From assembly GCA_016787785.1 (NCBI GenBank), contig JAEUTO010000014.1, positions 363,710-427,709 of the forward strand: a stretch of DNA of 64,000 nucleotides. Reading direction: 5' to 3'. This document shows, in pieces, positions 8,818 through 18,026 of the stretch (position 1 is the first letter of the stretch; each line of letters starts with the position of its first letter). The DNA is from Bacteroidia bacterium. Lineage in GTDB: Bacteria; Bacteroidota; Bacteroidia; B-17B0; Aurantibacillaceae. The notes below the pieces were generated by a model, which saw nothing but the letters and a program-made list of their open reading frames with translations, had not been told where the DNA came from and made no database searches. The translations under genes were made by a program, and so were the position numbers.

Positions 8818-11463
8818 GTGAAGCACAGTTCATTAAAAATCAAAAGCATTTATTACTTTGTTTTATTTGCTTTTTTTGCCACTACTGTTTTCTCGCAGGA
8901 TAAACAACTGAAAGAGCTGGAAGATCTTGCTCAACAAAGCTTTCAGAGAAAAAAATATGATTCATCTTTGATTTTTGCTGAGCAGTTATCAATAGCCTCT
9001 AAAGAAAAAAACTCCAATTACTACCGGATATCTGCCATTTTTCTTAAAGGAAATGTTTTTGCACAGCTCAACAACGAAAAAAAAGCTGCAGATCTGTTTT
9101 ACGACGCGCTTAAGTTGTGTAACGATACAACGGCGGACTTTTTAAAAGCCGGCATCTACAATGAGCTTGGCATTTTAAGTTTTCACCGTAATAACCCGGC
9201 TATTGCAAAATCATACTATCGCGAAGAAATAAAAATACGACGGGCGATGAAGGATGACTTTCGTGTTTCTAACTGCCTTATTAATTTAAGTACTATGCAC
9301 CGACGGCTGGGTGAAGTTGACAGTTCTGCATTTCTGCTAAAACAAGTAAGAATATTAGCGGAAAAAATAAATAACAAGCAATTATCTGCTCACTATCTAC
9401 AGGCACAGGGCGCTCATTGGCAAACATTAAATAATCTTGACTCTGCAGAAATATATTACTTAAAAGCGCTTGATCTATGGAAAAAATTAAATAACAAAAG
9501 AGATGAGATGATCCCTCTTTTTAATTTAGGTTTGATATACCATTTAAAAAACGACTTTAAAAAAGCGCTGGAAACCTATTTAGAGGTTGAAAAAATTACG
9601 AACGAATATAATCTGGACAACTATAAACTAACACTTTACGGTAACCTTGCCGAAGCCTATTCCGACCTTAAAGATTATAAACGCTCTGCAGAGTATTTTA
9701 GAAAACATATTGAAACTAATAACGCAAACCAAAAAAAAGAAATAAGTGAATTTACTGCCAGGCTAGACAGACAATTTAAAATAGAAAAAAACGAGATCGT
9801 ACAAAAACAAAAAGAAGAGATAGCAGCGCAAACAATAGAGATACAAGAGCAGAACCGTCGCATTTATCTTTCGCTTATTGCTATTATACTTATTGTGGGC
9901 ATTATGGTGGTTTTGGTTTTCTATTTTAACTTTAAAAAACGACTAAATATAAAAATAGAAGAAGCCAAGAAAAAATTCTTTTCGAATGTGGTGCACGAGA
10001 TCCGCACACCACTTAGCATGATACAGGCACCTTTAACCGTATTAAAAAAGAAATTAAATTCAACAGATGATCAGCAAAACATCGAACTGGCCGAGCGCAA
10101 CATAAAACGTTTGAACGAATTAGTTAATCAAATGTTAGACATTTCGAAAATAGACTCCGTAAAATATAAACTTAACGAGACCTTTGGCGATATTGAATTA
10201 TTTTACGACCAACTTTTAATTACCTATACAAAGATCGCAATAGAGAAGAACATTAGCCTGTTACACAACTTTGTTATACCCAACAAAGTCGCATTTTTTG
10301 ATAAAGATTCTCTTGAAAAAATAACCGGTAATTTATTAAGTAACGCTATAAAATATACTCCAAACAACAATCAGGTGGGTATTGATGTTTACACTGAGGA
10401 AAATGAGCATGGCATTAAACTAACCATAAACGTGTGGGACACTGGTGTTGGCATTTCACAAAAAGATCAGGAAAATATCTTTGATCGTTTTTACCGTAGC
10501 GATAAAACTGCATCCAGTACGAAAGGTGTGGGGATTGGCCTATCGCTGGTAAAAGAACTGGTAGACCTTCACCATGGCACTATCAGCGTTAAAAGCAAAG
10601 AAGGGAAAGGTTCTATATTTACAGTAACACTTGATCTTAAGACAAAAGATGATATTGCAGTTATAAAACAAAATACTAGTGCCGTAACAAACGACGATCA
10701 TATCTATCAAATTTTATTAGTGGAAGATGATAAAGACATCTTAGAATTTAATTCAAGTTTTTTAGGGCAAAATAAATTTAAAGTTTTAAAAGCCACTAAT
10801 GGAAAAGAAGCCCTCGAGTTATTGGAAAAAACATTGCCAGACCTTGTAATATCGGATCTTATGATGCCCGAACTGGATGGCCTGGGTCTTTTAAAAGTAA
10901 TAAAGAACAACACACACTACAACCACATTCCGGTAATTATTCTTTCTGCTAAAGCCGCACCGGAATCACGTATGGAGGCTTTAAAATTAGGCGCACAAGG
11001 TTATTTGGCAAAACCATTTTTACCTGATGAATTGCTTTCGCTTGTAATTAATCAACTCGAAATACTAAGTAAACGCAAAACAGAGTTCAAAGAATTAATT
11101 GCACAACCTGAGAAAAAAGTAGAAGAGAAATTTGTGGGCACAGAACCTTACACACAAAAATTATTCGCTTTAATATTTAAACAAATAGAAGACCCCGAAC
11201 TTTCGGTAGAAAAATTGGCTGATCAAATGGCTACCAACAGAAGTCACTTTCAACGTAAAGTAAAAGCCATTACGGGCCTCTCGCCTTCTGAGATAATAAA
11301 AGTTATTCGTTTAGAGAAAGCCAACGAACTGTTATTAGGCAAAAATGGGAATATTACAGAGATAGCTTACCAAACAGGCTTTTCTTCACAATCTTACTTT
11401 ACTAAGTGTTACACACAACATTTTGGTGTATCGCCAACTCAAATGTTGCAGAAAAATAAATAA
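8818..11463 (+). CDS. TPR hybrid histidine kinase with REC and AraC-type HTH
   Basis: I choose the GTG at 8818. It gives 881 residues starting with a clean signal peptide (MKHSSLKIKSIYYFVLFAFF, cleaved near FSQ). An in-frame ATG at 8755 would overlap the previous gene and bury the signal. Order: periplasmic TPR repeats (about 40-290), coiled coil rich in K/E/Q (310-345), one transmembrane helix (about 348-369), HisKA with phospho-His in VVHEIRTPL (about 392), HATPase with NLLSNAIKYTP and GVGIGLSLV, REC with phospho-Asp in VISDLMMPE (about 680), and a C-terminal AraC/XylS HTH. It is a one-protein two-component system. Sensing through TPRs suggests a periplasmic peptide/protein or partner signal. 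The adjacent deacetylase gene is a possible target. Confidence 0.9.
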   Translation: MKHSSLKIKSIYYFVLFAFFATTVFSQDKQLKELEDLAQQSFQRKKYDSSLIFAEQLSIASKEKNSNYYRISAIFLKGNVFAQLNNEKKAADLFYDALKLCNDTTADFLKAGIYNELGILSFHRNNPAIAKSYYREEIKIRRAMKDDFRVSNCLINLSTMHRRLGEVDSSAFLLKQVRILAEKINNKQLSAHYLQAQGAHWQTLNNLDSAEIYYLKALDLWKKLNNKRDEMIPLFNLGLIYHLKNDFKKALETYLEVEKITNEYNLDNYKLTLYGNLAEAYSDLKDYKRSAEYFRKHIETNNANQKKEISEFTARLDRQFKIEKNEIVQKQKEEIAAQTIEIQEQNRRIYLSLIAIILIVGIMVVLVFYFNFKKRLNIKIEEAKKKFFSNVVHEIRTPLSMIQAPLTVLKKKLNSTDDQQNIELAERNIKRLNELVNQMLDISKIDSVKYKLNETFGDIELFYDQLLITYTKIAIEKNISLLHNFVIPNKVAFFDKDSLEKITGNLLSNAIKYTPNNNQVGIDVYTEENEHGIKLTINVWDTGVGISQKDQENIFDRFYRSDKTASSTKGVGIGLSLVKELVDLHHGTISVKSKEGKGSIFTVTLDLKTKDDIAVIKQNTSAVTNDDHIYQILLVEDDKDILEFNSSFLGQNKFKVLKATNGKEALELLEKTLPDLVISDLMMPELDGLGLLKVIKNNTHYNHIPVIILSAKAAPESRMEALKLGAQGYLAKPFLPDELLSLVINQLEILSKRKTEFKELIAQPEKKVEEKFVGTEPYTQKLFALIFKQIEDPELSVEKLADQMATNRSHFQRKVKAITGLSPSEIIKVIRLEKANELLLGKNGNITEIAYQTGFSSQSYFTKCYTQHFGVSPTQMLQKNK

Positions 11464-11471
11464 GCACTTAA

Positions 11472-13052
11472 TTATTCCTTAATAAATTTCTTAGTATAAA
11501 TAAGTTGTCCGCCAGCGTTATGCAACGAAATAAAATAGATGCCTTTTTGGAAATTACCGATCTCAAATTTTAAATTATCATCCAAAGATCTTTGTTCAAT
11601 TAAAACTTGTCCTAAAGAATTTATAATTCTAATATGTTTCTCCTCACCATTTATCATTTCTAATTTAACATTCAAAATTTCCTTTGCCGGGTTTGGATAT
11701 ACTGAAACAAGTTCATCGTTATTAGCAGTTGAATTTAAGTCAGTGGTTAAACCCGTACATGTAGAATTAGAGGTGTAGGTTGTATTAGCAACAGGCATTG
11801 TAATACTTGTGGTTGTTAACGTTAAAATAGCTGTCGAATAAGTAGCCACGCTCACAGCAAAATTTAGCGTTGAAGGTTGCGCTACAAAACTGCTATCCTT
11901 GCAATTGACAGCCTCAAAAAGATCTGTTTTTGCAACAAAAACTGTATCATTTGCAACCGGATTAAAAAAGTGCATTGAATTATTTGTTGAATTGATAAAT
12001 GATGATGATGTACCCCCAGGAGGAACTGTGTTTATTTTATTAAAATGTCGTGAGCCGGCAATATTTAGCAATGTGTCAAAACGAAGAACTCTAAATCCTT
12101 TAAGTAAAGTTGTTGTTGCTGTTGGTCCGCTCAACAACAGGTTAGTATTATTACTAAATACACTTTCAACTTTAAAAGACGTGCTTATAGTTTTGGTAAT
12201 TATTACATTTAAATTTGTATCAAGCATTCTAATAAAAAAAGGCCCGGGACTAGAAGCGGCGGAAGTTATTGTTCTATCGATTGTAACTAATTTATTTTTT
12301 AATACCGCGCTAAAATTCTTTTCAAATTTAGGGATCAAGGCTGTTGTTAGTGATCTGGAGTTTAGTATTGTTCCCGATGAATCCAATCTTAATATTATAG
12401 ATTGCGCGGAAGTTCCAACATTCGCAACCGTAGTAACATACAACTGGCGTTTACCATTATATATTATATTTCCCGGATTATTGTTTAATGTTGATTCTCC
12501 AAAACCTTTTGTCCAGATCAATACGCCATTGGTATCCATTTTTGAGACAATAAGATCTGTTTGTGATACGGTGCTGTTTGTGTAAGACCCTAATAAGAAA
12601 AGATTAGCACCCGTATCATAAGCAATTGCATTATAAGGGAAAATACTTGATGGAAATACTCTTCTCCATACTGTTGCATTCGTACTTAAATTATATTTAA
12701 TAACACATGGTACCGTACTTATAGAATTTGTTAATCGGGCTGTCAAGTATAACATTTGGTTATTTTTTACAACGTCAGTTATAATAAGATCATACCCGGC
12801 AACAGAAAAAGTTTTACTGCTTGTAACATTTCCCGTAGTTGTAGTAAACTTGGTGAGTTCGGCAAAGCCAGTATATACAGCGCCGCTATAAAGGTTTTTA
12901 ATAACAAATGTACTCGTATTGTATTCGTTAGAATATACTATTTCCATAAGACTTCCTGCGGGAGCTGCATGAAAAAGTTTACGTTGAAAGTTCGATTGCG
13001 CGCTTGCAAAAACTGTGATAAATGTAATTGCAATAAATATAATTTTTTTCAT
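11472..13052 (-). CDS. T9SS type A secreted protein, beta-propeller-like
   Basis: A 526-residue protein with signal peptide MKKIIFIAITFITVFASAQ. Residues of about 25-400 contain repeating beta-strand-rich blocks (phrases such as DLIVSKMDTNGVLIWTKGFG, then LYVTTVANVG) of the kind seen in beta-propeller proteins of Bacteroidota. The C-terminal about 75 residues (VSVYPNPAKEILNVKLE to YTKKFIKE) are a T9SS type A sorting domain. It has no catalytic motif that I can see. It runs convergent to the sensor kinase, with stop codons 9 bases apart. Confidence 0.8.
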   Translation of the reverse strand: MKKIIFIAITFITVFASAQSNFQRKLFHAAPAGSLMEIVYSNEYNTSTFVIKNLYSGAVYTGFAELTKFTTTTGNVTSSKTFSVAGYDLIITDVVKNNQMLYLTARLTNSISTVPCVIKYNLSTNATVWRRVFPSSIFPYNAIAYDTGANLFLLGSYTNSTVSQTDLIVSKMDTNGVLIWTKGFGESTLNNNPGNIIYNGKRQLYVTTVANVGTSAQSIILRLDSSGTILNSRSLTTALIPKFEKNFSAVLKNKLVTIDRTITSAASSPGPFFIRMLDTNLNVIITKTISTSFKVESVFSNNTNLLLSGPTATTTLLKGFRVLRFDTLLNIAGSRHFNKINTVPPGGTSSSFINSTNNSMHFFNPVANDTVFVAKTDLFEAVNCKDSSFVAQPSTLNFAVSVATYSTAILTLTTTSITMPVANTTYTSNSTCTGLTTDLNSTANNDELVSVYPNPAKEILNVKLEMINGEEKHIRIINSLGQVLIEQRSLDDNLKFEIGNFQKGIYFISLHNAGGQLIYTKKFIKE

Positions 13053-13103
13053 TTGCTATTGTTTTAGTCTTATTAAAATTACAAAAAATAAAAGCGTTAT
13101 GGC

Positions 13104-13136
13104 AAAAAAAAACCTCCCAAAACTTGAGAGGTTTAA
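13104..13136 (-). terminator. Rho-independent terminator of the 13155-14015 gene
   Basis: AAACCTC (13110-13116) and GAGGTTT (13128-13134) form a 7-bp stem. On the minus strand the stem is followed by a run of T (plus-strand A-run 13104-13112), so it ends the lipoprotein transcript before the next gene begins at 13052. Confidence 0.65.
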
Positions 13137-13154
13137 AATTTAACTATTTAGACA

Positions 13155-14015
13155 CTATTTAATAATAGAAGCCCTTAAAGCATAGATCTGTTCAGAGATT
13201 TTTTTAAAGTTAGCTTCTTTAAAATCTTTAGGATCTTTAATAGCAGTGATCTCATTTAAAATTACTTTAAACTGATCGTTCAATGCAGCGCATTCTTTTT
13301 TGTCTTTATACTCGTTTAATAATTCAGATAAATTTTTCAAATAAAAACGTTGATCCCATAATTCTTTGTATCCTTTTTCTTTTACCGCAGCATCGGTTCC
13401 GGCTTCAGTAATTTTACAAGTTAAATACAATGCTTCTATCCAAGATCCAGCAAATACTGCAGAAGCAGTATAAACACGATCATTCGTTCTTAAGTAAGAA
13501 TCACTTTTCACAAATATCTCATCTAAAATTCTTAATAGCGAATCTTTATTGGCAATGTTCTGTTCTGCACGTTTTCCAACCATTTGGTCAACCGCACTTT
13601 TTAAACCTAATGCGTCAGATTTAACTAAAACGGCTTTCATGTATTTTAAAACATCTTCGCCAACGTTGTTCACCATAGCGTAAGACATATCAATATTAAA
13701 TGCACCTAACTGTATGGCTTTGTAAAACTCATCACCAGACAACGGCTTTTTAGTATCAATTAAAATAGCTGTGTTATAGGGTACGCCCCAGCCGGATAAT
13801 TCGTTAACACTTGAAACCGGAGATGGGATATTTGCAATAGCAAAATCAAATTTGAATTTTGTATTCTCATCTACTGTTATTGGAGTTGTATCTTTCGGTG
13901 TGTTATCAACAGCTACAGTATCACCTGTATCTTTAAACTCATCGGCTTGTTTATCTCCGCACGAAGATAGGATCGCTAATAATGAAAAACCTGCTACGTA
14001 AAGTATTTTGTTCAT
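13155..14015 (-). CDS. Lipoprotein of unknown function
   Basis: A 286-residue protein from the ATG at 14013-14015. A frame opening at 14036 would add MLSKFIK in front of the signal. The signal peptide MNKILYVAGFSLLAILSSC ends in lipobox LSSC, followed by an acidic/Thr-rich linker, then an alpha-helical domain (about 60-286) with phrases such as FKFDFAIANIPSP and GAFNIDMSYAMVNNV. I do not recognise a family. It is monocistronic, with its own terminator. Probable location: inner face of the outer membrane or periplasm. Confidence 0.75.
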   Translation of the reverse strand: MNKILYVAGFSLLAILSSCGDKQADEFKDTGDTVAVDNTPKDTTPITVDENTKFKFDFAIANIPSPVSSVNELSGWGVPYNTAILIDTKKPLSGDEFYKAIQLGAFNIDMSYAMVNNVGEDVLKYMKAVLVKSDALGLKSAVDQMVGKRAEQNIANKDSLLRILDEIFVKSDSYLRTNDRVYTASAVFAGSWIEALYLTCKITEAGTDAAVKEKGYKELWDQRFYLKNLSELLNEYKDKKECAALNDQFKVILNEITAIKDPKDFKEANFKKISEQIYALRASIIK

Positions 14016-14128
14016 TTTTATAAATTTTGATAGCAAATATAATCCCTTTTTTCATTTTTTCTTAAAAATTATTGAATTGAGGGCTGTTTTTTAATAACTC
14101 TTTAAAATAGGAGCTTTCGGGCTAAAAT

Positions 14129-14219
14129 TTAACCACAAAGGGCGCTAAGAAAGCACGATGAACACAAAGAAAAAAAGGCTTTGCGAACTTTGCGAAACCT
14201 CAGTGTCCTTAGTGGTTAA
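14129..14219. repeat. Palindromic intergenic element (TTAACCAC...GTGGTTAA ends)
   Basis: The 91-bp element starts TTAACCACAAAGG and ends CCTTAGTGGTTAA, and these termini are inverted complements with one mismatch. Short near-repeats of AAAG/CTTTGCGAA lie inside. The architecture (ends reading ACCACAAAG or ACCACATAG) resembles the two longer elements at 28444 and 34909, but the interior differs. It lies in the gap between a lipoprotein gene start and the convergent spermidine-synthase-like gene end. No coding function is likely. Confidence 0.6.
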
Positions 14220-14229
14220 ACATCCACCA

Positions 14230-15681
14230 TTATTTCACAGTTGCGACGGATTGATAATAATTAAGGTAATTTGCTCGCCAGGTCTTGTTTGCAAGGGCAT
14301 TATACTTTTCAAAAAACGGCCTGTCATCTGTATTTACAAGATCGGTCTTTTCAAGGCGGGCGTCTATTTGAAAAGGCTTTGAGCCAAATGCTTTAAGAGA
14401 GCAAACAAATAATAAGTTGCGGTAATTCTCATCATCAGAAGACGTGCAAATAGTAACCGAATAACCCGAACGCTGCAATGTATTCTTTAAAATGGCAGTA
14501 CCCATGCCCTTTTGGCCCACGATATAGCCGTGCCAGTTAATGATCAGCAAAGCCGAATCAGAAAGGTTGTGTTTTAACTTATCCAGGCTCTCTACCGTTA
14601 AAACATGCGAGGGCTGTTCTTCGGCTTTAAAGATATCTACTAAAACAAGATCATATCTTTTTGTGCAATGATTTAAAAAGTAACGCGCATCAGAACAGAC
14701 AGGCTTTACATTTTTATTGAGATCAAAATAATTAACGGCTGCTTTAATTATATTTTCATCAAACTCTACGCCATCAGTCATGTAATTTTTCTCCTGTAAT
14801 AAATTCGCTGTGAGTCCACCGCCCAAACCTAATACTAAAGCGGCTTTTGGATTAGCTGAATAGAGAACGAGTGTGTCAAGCAATTTCACGTATTCAGAAA
14901 CAGATCGTTTTGTTTTTAAATTCATTTCTGTTTGAATAATACTATTGATCTTCAAGATCCTTACAGTTTCTTTTTTTTCGTTCAACACATCCTGCACTTC
15001 TAACTGACCTAAAATACTGTTACCAAAAAAAAGTTGTGTGTTTTTTAGTAGTGTAAATTGAAGGTTCAAATAAATAAAAGCGGCAAACAAAACCATATGC
15101 ACCGTTTTGTACGATCTAAAAATAACGCAGCTACTAATGAACAATAGTGCGCCAAAACCCAACAAACAATAGGTTAAGCCAATAGCAGGTATCAAATAAA
15201 ACCCGCATAAAAAAGTAGAAATAATACCGCCAAGTGTAGAAATAGCATACACAGTACCACTAACTTTGCCCGACAAATTATTCTCTTTGGTTTGAATAAA
15301 AATAAACAAAGGCGAAGAAGCCCCTAAAAAAAATACAGGAAAAAATAAAAGCAAAAAGGTACTTAACACCACTGCAATTAAAAATGGCATGTACGAAAGC
15401 CATGGAATAACGTAGCGACTGAGCACCGGCATAAACATTACAAAAAGGGAAGCGAAAATTAAAATTTGAAATAATTTTTTAGTGTGTCGTTCTGATCTTT
15501 CGCTAACCAGGCCGCCAAAAAAATAACCTAACGCCAACGCAGCTAATGTTAAACCCATTACCGAAGCCCAAACGTAAAGACTGCTGCCATATATGGGCGC
15601 CAATAATTTTGCTCCACATAATTCGGCTGCCATTACTACAGCACCCTCTATAAAACTTAAGAACAGTAATTTTTTTATCAT
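14230..15681 (-). CDS. Fused MFS-like membrane domain/spermidine synthase-like protein
   Basis: A 483-residue protein starting MIKKLLFLSFIEGAVVMAAE at ATG 15679-15681, overlapping the upstream stop by 4 bases (ATGA). The N-terminal half (about 1-225) has six or seven transmembrane helices. The C-terminal half is a Rossmann-like methyltransferase fold related to polyamine aminopropyltransferases: LVLGLGGGLTANLL (about 273), acidic VEFDE (about 295) and LVLVDIFKAEEQPSH. Such fused membrane/spermidine-synthase-like proteins are common in bacteria, and their true reaction is usually not established. It is last in a three-gene run with TauE/SafE and the sugar kinase. Confidence 0.8.
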   Translation of the reverse strand: MIKKLLFLSFIEGAVVMAAELCGAKLLAPIYGSSLYVWASVMGLTLAALALGYFFGGLVSERSERHTKKLFQILIFASLFVMFMPVLSRYVIPWLSYMPFLIAVVLSTFLLLFFPVFFLGASSPLFIFIQTKENNLSGKVSGTVYAISTLGGIISTFLCGFYLIPAIGLTYCLLGFGALLFISSCVIFRSYKTVHMVLFAAFIYLNLQFTLLKNTQLFFGNSILGQLEVQDVLNEKKETVRILKINSIIQTEMNLKTKRSVSEYVKLLDTLVLYSANPKAALVLGLGGGLTANLLQEKNYMTDGVEFDENIIKAAVNYFDLNKNVKPVCSDARYFLNHCTKRYDLVLVDIFKAEEQPSHVLTVESLDKLKHNLSDSALLIINWHGYIVGQKGMGTAILKNTLQRSGYSVTICTSSDDENYRNLLFVCSLKAFGSKPFQIDARLEKTDLVNTDDRPFFEKYNALANKTWRANYLNYYQSVATVK

Positions 15682-16457
15682 TGTATTACGCCAAGCACTA
15701 TTAAAAAACCCATCGCTAACATAAATATACCAACAAACCATTTAAAAAATTGCATACTTGTTTTTTTAAATAATTTATTTCCTGCAAAAGCGCCTATCCA
15801 TGCAGAAACCACAGCCACAGCAAGTAAAAGGTAATTACTTTGCCCGTTCTTTAATTCGGAGAAACTTGTGTAAAAAGAGATCCGCACAACATCAACCAAA
15901 CAGGCAATAAATACACCCGTGGCAATAAAAGCTGTTTTATCTAATTTTAAACGCAGTAAAAAAGCACTTCTAATGGAGCCCTGATGACCACTAAAACCGC
16001 CAAAAAAACCGCTAAGTAAACCACCGGGTATTAAGTATTTTTCGGGAAAAGATAATTCAGAAAGTTTAGGAACTAATTCAATAATTGCAAATAAAATAAT
16101 TAGCAGACCAATTAACAGCCCCGGCCAGGTAATAGCAAATTGGTTTTCGTTTAAAGTATAAGTGGCAATAACAGAATTTATCTGATCAATATTCTTTAAT
16201 GCCCAGGCACCAAAGAAAGCCGCAACTAACGAAGGGATACCAAATTTAAAAGCAATATTCCAGTTGATGTTCTTGTACACCAATCCTAATTTAAATAGGT
16301 TGTTAAGTAAATGCACACAGGCTGTAAGTGCCACTGTAATTGGCAAGGGATAATAAATTGCAAATACAGGTAAAAGAATTGTGCCTAATCCAAAGCCTGA
16401 AAAGAAGGTGAGGAATGAGGCGATGAGAGATGTAATGGCTATTAATACATAGATCAT
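15678..16457 (-). CDS. TauE/SafE family sulfite/anion exporter-like membrane protein
   Basis: A 259-residue polytopic membrane protein with about eight hydrophobic segments. The N-terminal block SFLTFFSGFGLGTILLPVFA and the second-half GGLLSGFFGGFSGHQGSIRS repeat give the TauE/SafE signature (two related halves, each with a glycine-rich motif). Family members move sulfite, sulfoacetate or other small anions across the inner membrane. The substrate is not readable here. It overlaps both neighbours by 4 bases, which supports translational coupling in one operon. Confidence 0.85.
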   Translation of the reverse strand: MIYVLIAITSLIASFLTFFSGFGLGTILLPVFAIYYPLPITVALTACVHLLNNLFKLGLVYKNINWNIAFKFGIPSLVAAFFGAWALKNIDQINSVIATYTLNENQFAITWPGLLIGLLIILFAIIELVPKLSELSFPEKYLIPGGLLSGFFGGFSGHQGSIRSAFLLRLKLDKTAFIATGVFIACLVDVVRISFYTSFSELKNGQSNYLLLAVAVVSAWIGAFAGNKLFKKTSMQFFKWFVGIFMLAMGFLIVLGVIQ

Positions 16458-17305
16458 TTAGCTTGTGAATGATAATCAATTAAACCATCTATAGGAGACT
16501 GAATAACGTTACCAATCTGATAACCATGTTTTGTGGCAACTTTGGCAAACAGATCTTTGTAATAAAATCCAATAGACCCAACGGTATGCACCTTGTATGT
16601 TTTAGAGTCGGTATATTTATTTACAAGTTGTACAAAAAACGAATCGAAACATTCCAATAGTATTTTTTGTATAAAAGGATGTTCTTTGTTTTTGCCCACA
16701 AACATTGCTACAGAAGCAAGGTAACGACTTGGCATATTTTTCTTATATACGTTATTTAAGATCTCTTCGCGATTATAACCTTCTTTCTCGAATGCCTTTT
16801 TTAATTCTAACGGCAAGTTACTTTCAAAATATTCACGAATAAAAAATTTTCCAATTTGTGCACCACTGCCATAATCACCCCACAGATAACCAACCGAAGG
16901 GATGTTCTCTAAAATAAATTTACCATTATATAAACAACTATTGCTGCCGGTACCAAGTATACAGGCAATACCAAAATCTTTTTTACAAAGTGCTCTGGCT
17001 GCGGCCAACAGGTCATGTGAGACATTTATCTTTGGAACGTTTAGTGTAATCGTTAAGCAATCTTCAATTAACTTGCAATTTTCAAAAGTAGAGCAACCTG
17101 CACCGTAATAGTGAATGATCTTGATCTTATTAAGATCTTCAATTAAATGCGGTTTAAGGTTATTTAATATCTCAAGACTTATTTGATCTATAGATTGGAA
17201 ATAAGGATTAAAACCAATGGTCTTAATGCGCTTGATGATCTGGGAACCTTTTAATAAAACCCAATCTGTTTTTGTGGAACCGCTATCTGCTATGAGTACA
17301 TACAT
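16454..17305 (-). CDS. BadF/BadG-type ATPase, N-acetylglucosamine kinase-like
   Basis: A 283-residue ASKHA-fold kinase. The phosphate-1 motif ADSGSTKTDW is at residues 6-15. The motifs GAGCS, ILGTGSNSC (adenosine/phosphate-2) and WGDYGSGAQIG follow, as in eukaryotic-type GlcNAc kinases and Bacteroidota homologues. The most likely role is phosphorylation of an amino sugar from peptidoglycan or chitin recycling. BadF-type activators of CoA dehydratases are larger, so that alternative is less likely. I use the ATG at 17303-17305 rather than a GTG two codons earlier. It is the first gene of a three-gene unit. Confidence 0.8.
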   Translation of the reverse strand: MYVLIADSGSTKTDWVLLKGSQIIKRIKTIGFNPYFQSIDQISLEILNNLKPHLIEDLNKIKIIHYYGAGCSTFENCKLIEDCLTITLNVPKINVSHDLLAAARALCKKDFGIACILGTGSNSCLYNGKFILENIPSVGYLWGDYGSGAQIGKFFIREYFESNLPLELKKAFEKEGYNREEILNNVYKKNMPSRYLASVAMFVGKNKEHPFIQKILLECFDSFFVQLVNKYTDSKTYKVHTVGSIGFYYKDLFAKVATKHGYQIGNVIQSPIDGLIDYHSQAK

Positions 17306-17320
17306 GCTCACAAAATAGCA

Positions 17321-17347
17321 AAAAAAAACCGCTTAAAAGCGGTTTTT
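17321..17347. terminator. Terminator between rpsP and the kinase gene
   Basis: CCGCTT (17329-17334) pairs with AAGCGG (17337-17342), with an A-run on one side and TTTTT on the other. On the minus strand it sits 22 bases past the rpsP stop and would end that transcript. The symmetry makes it potentially bidirectional. Confidence 0.75.
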
Positions 17348-17368
17348 AATATTTTAGAAAGAAAAAAA

Positions 17369-17905
17369 TTATGCTGTTGTCTCGTCAGTTGCCGGTGCAT
17401 CCGTTACAGGAGCATCATTAACAATTGCTTCAGCTTTTTGTGCTGCTGCACTGTTCTTAGCTGCGATCTTAGCTGCTTTTGATTCTTTTAAAGCTGTTTC
17501 TGCTTTCGCTTTGTCAGCTGCTTTTTTAGAACCTTCAGATTTCAATTTGTCTTTTTTACTAACAACTTTACCTTCTTTTTCGCTTAACCACTTGCTGAAT
17601 TTTTGTTCAACCTGTGCTTCAGTTAAAGCTCCTTTTTTTACACCTTCTAACAAGTGTTTTTTCATCATAATACCTTTGTACGATAGTATCGCACGACAAG
17701 TATCTGTTGGTTGAGCGCCTTTCATTAACCAATTCAATGTTGAATCAAAGTTAATGTCAATTGTTGCCGGATTCGAATTAGGGTCATAAACACCTAATTT
17801 TTCAATAAACTTTCCATCGCGTGGTGCACGACCATCCGCAACTACCACATGAAAGAACGCTGAGTCCTTTTTACCATGTCTTTGTAGTCTAATCTTTACT
17901 GCCAT
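17369..17905 (-). CDS. rpsP: 30S ribosomal protein S16 with Ala/Lys-rich C-terminal extension
   Basis: A 178-residue S16. The conserved core covers about residues 1-90 ([35 protein letters not shown] is the diagnostic start, given here by its first and last few residues: [11 protein letters not shown] and DGRAPRDG). The rest is an Ala/Lys-rich tail ending in a Thr/Ala/Asp-rich segment, typical of Bacteroidota S16, which is longer than the approximately 82-residue E. coli protein. The usual rimM-trmD-rplS partners are not next to it. It is read from a promoter divergent to the universal stress protein and ends at a hairpin. Confidence 0.97.
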   Translation of the reverse strand: MAVKIRLQRHGKKDSAFFHVVVADGRAPRDGKFIEKLGVYDPNSNPATIDINFDSTLNWLMKGAQPTDTCRAILSYKGIMMKKHLLEGVKKGALTEAQVEQKFSKWLSEKEGKVVSKKDKLKSEGSKKAADKAKAETALKESKAAKIAAKNSAAAQKAEAIVNDAPVTDAPATDETTA

Positions 17906-17931
17906 TTTTTAAGTTTTTAAAATTAAGGCTG

Positions 17932-17961
17932 CAAATATCGCAAAAAAATCTGTTTTAACAA
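17932..17961 (-). promoter_or_regulatory. Bacteroidota-type promoter of rpsP
   Basis: On the minus strand a TTG (17959-17961) lies 19 bases before GATATTTG (17932-17939). This matches the Bacteroidota -33/-7 consensus TTG-N19-TAnnTTTG except for the first base of the -7 box. It is 27 bases upstream of the rpsP ATG. Confidence 0.6.
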
Positions 17962-17977
17962 AAAAATCACAAAAATA

Positions 17978-18007
17978 TTGCCAGCACCGGGAAAAGTTAT
18001 AATTTTG
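17978..18007 (+). promoter_or_regulatory. Bacteroidota-type promoter of the universal stress gene
   Basis: TTG (17978-17980), then exactly 19 bases, then TAATTTTG (18000-18007) matches the TTG-N19-TAnnTTTG consensus fully. The ATG follows 19 bases later. It faces away from the rpsP promoter within the same 121-base gap. Confidence 0.7.
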
Positions 18008-18026
18008 CGTTAAATAACACCAAGCT

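Noticed and set aside
11899..12585. 228-residue plus-strand frame opposite the T9SS protein gene
   Set aside because: It has no domain, and its sequence is explained as the antisense of a beta-rich gene carrying a signal peptide and a T9SS tail.
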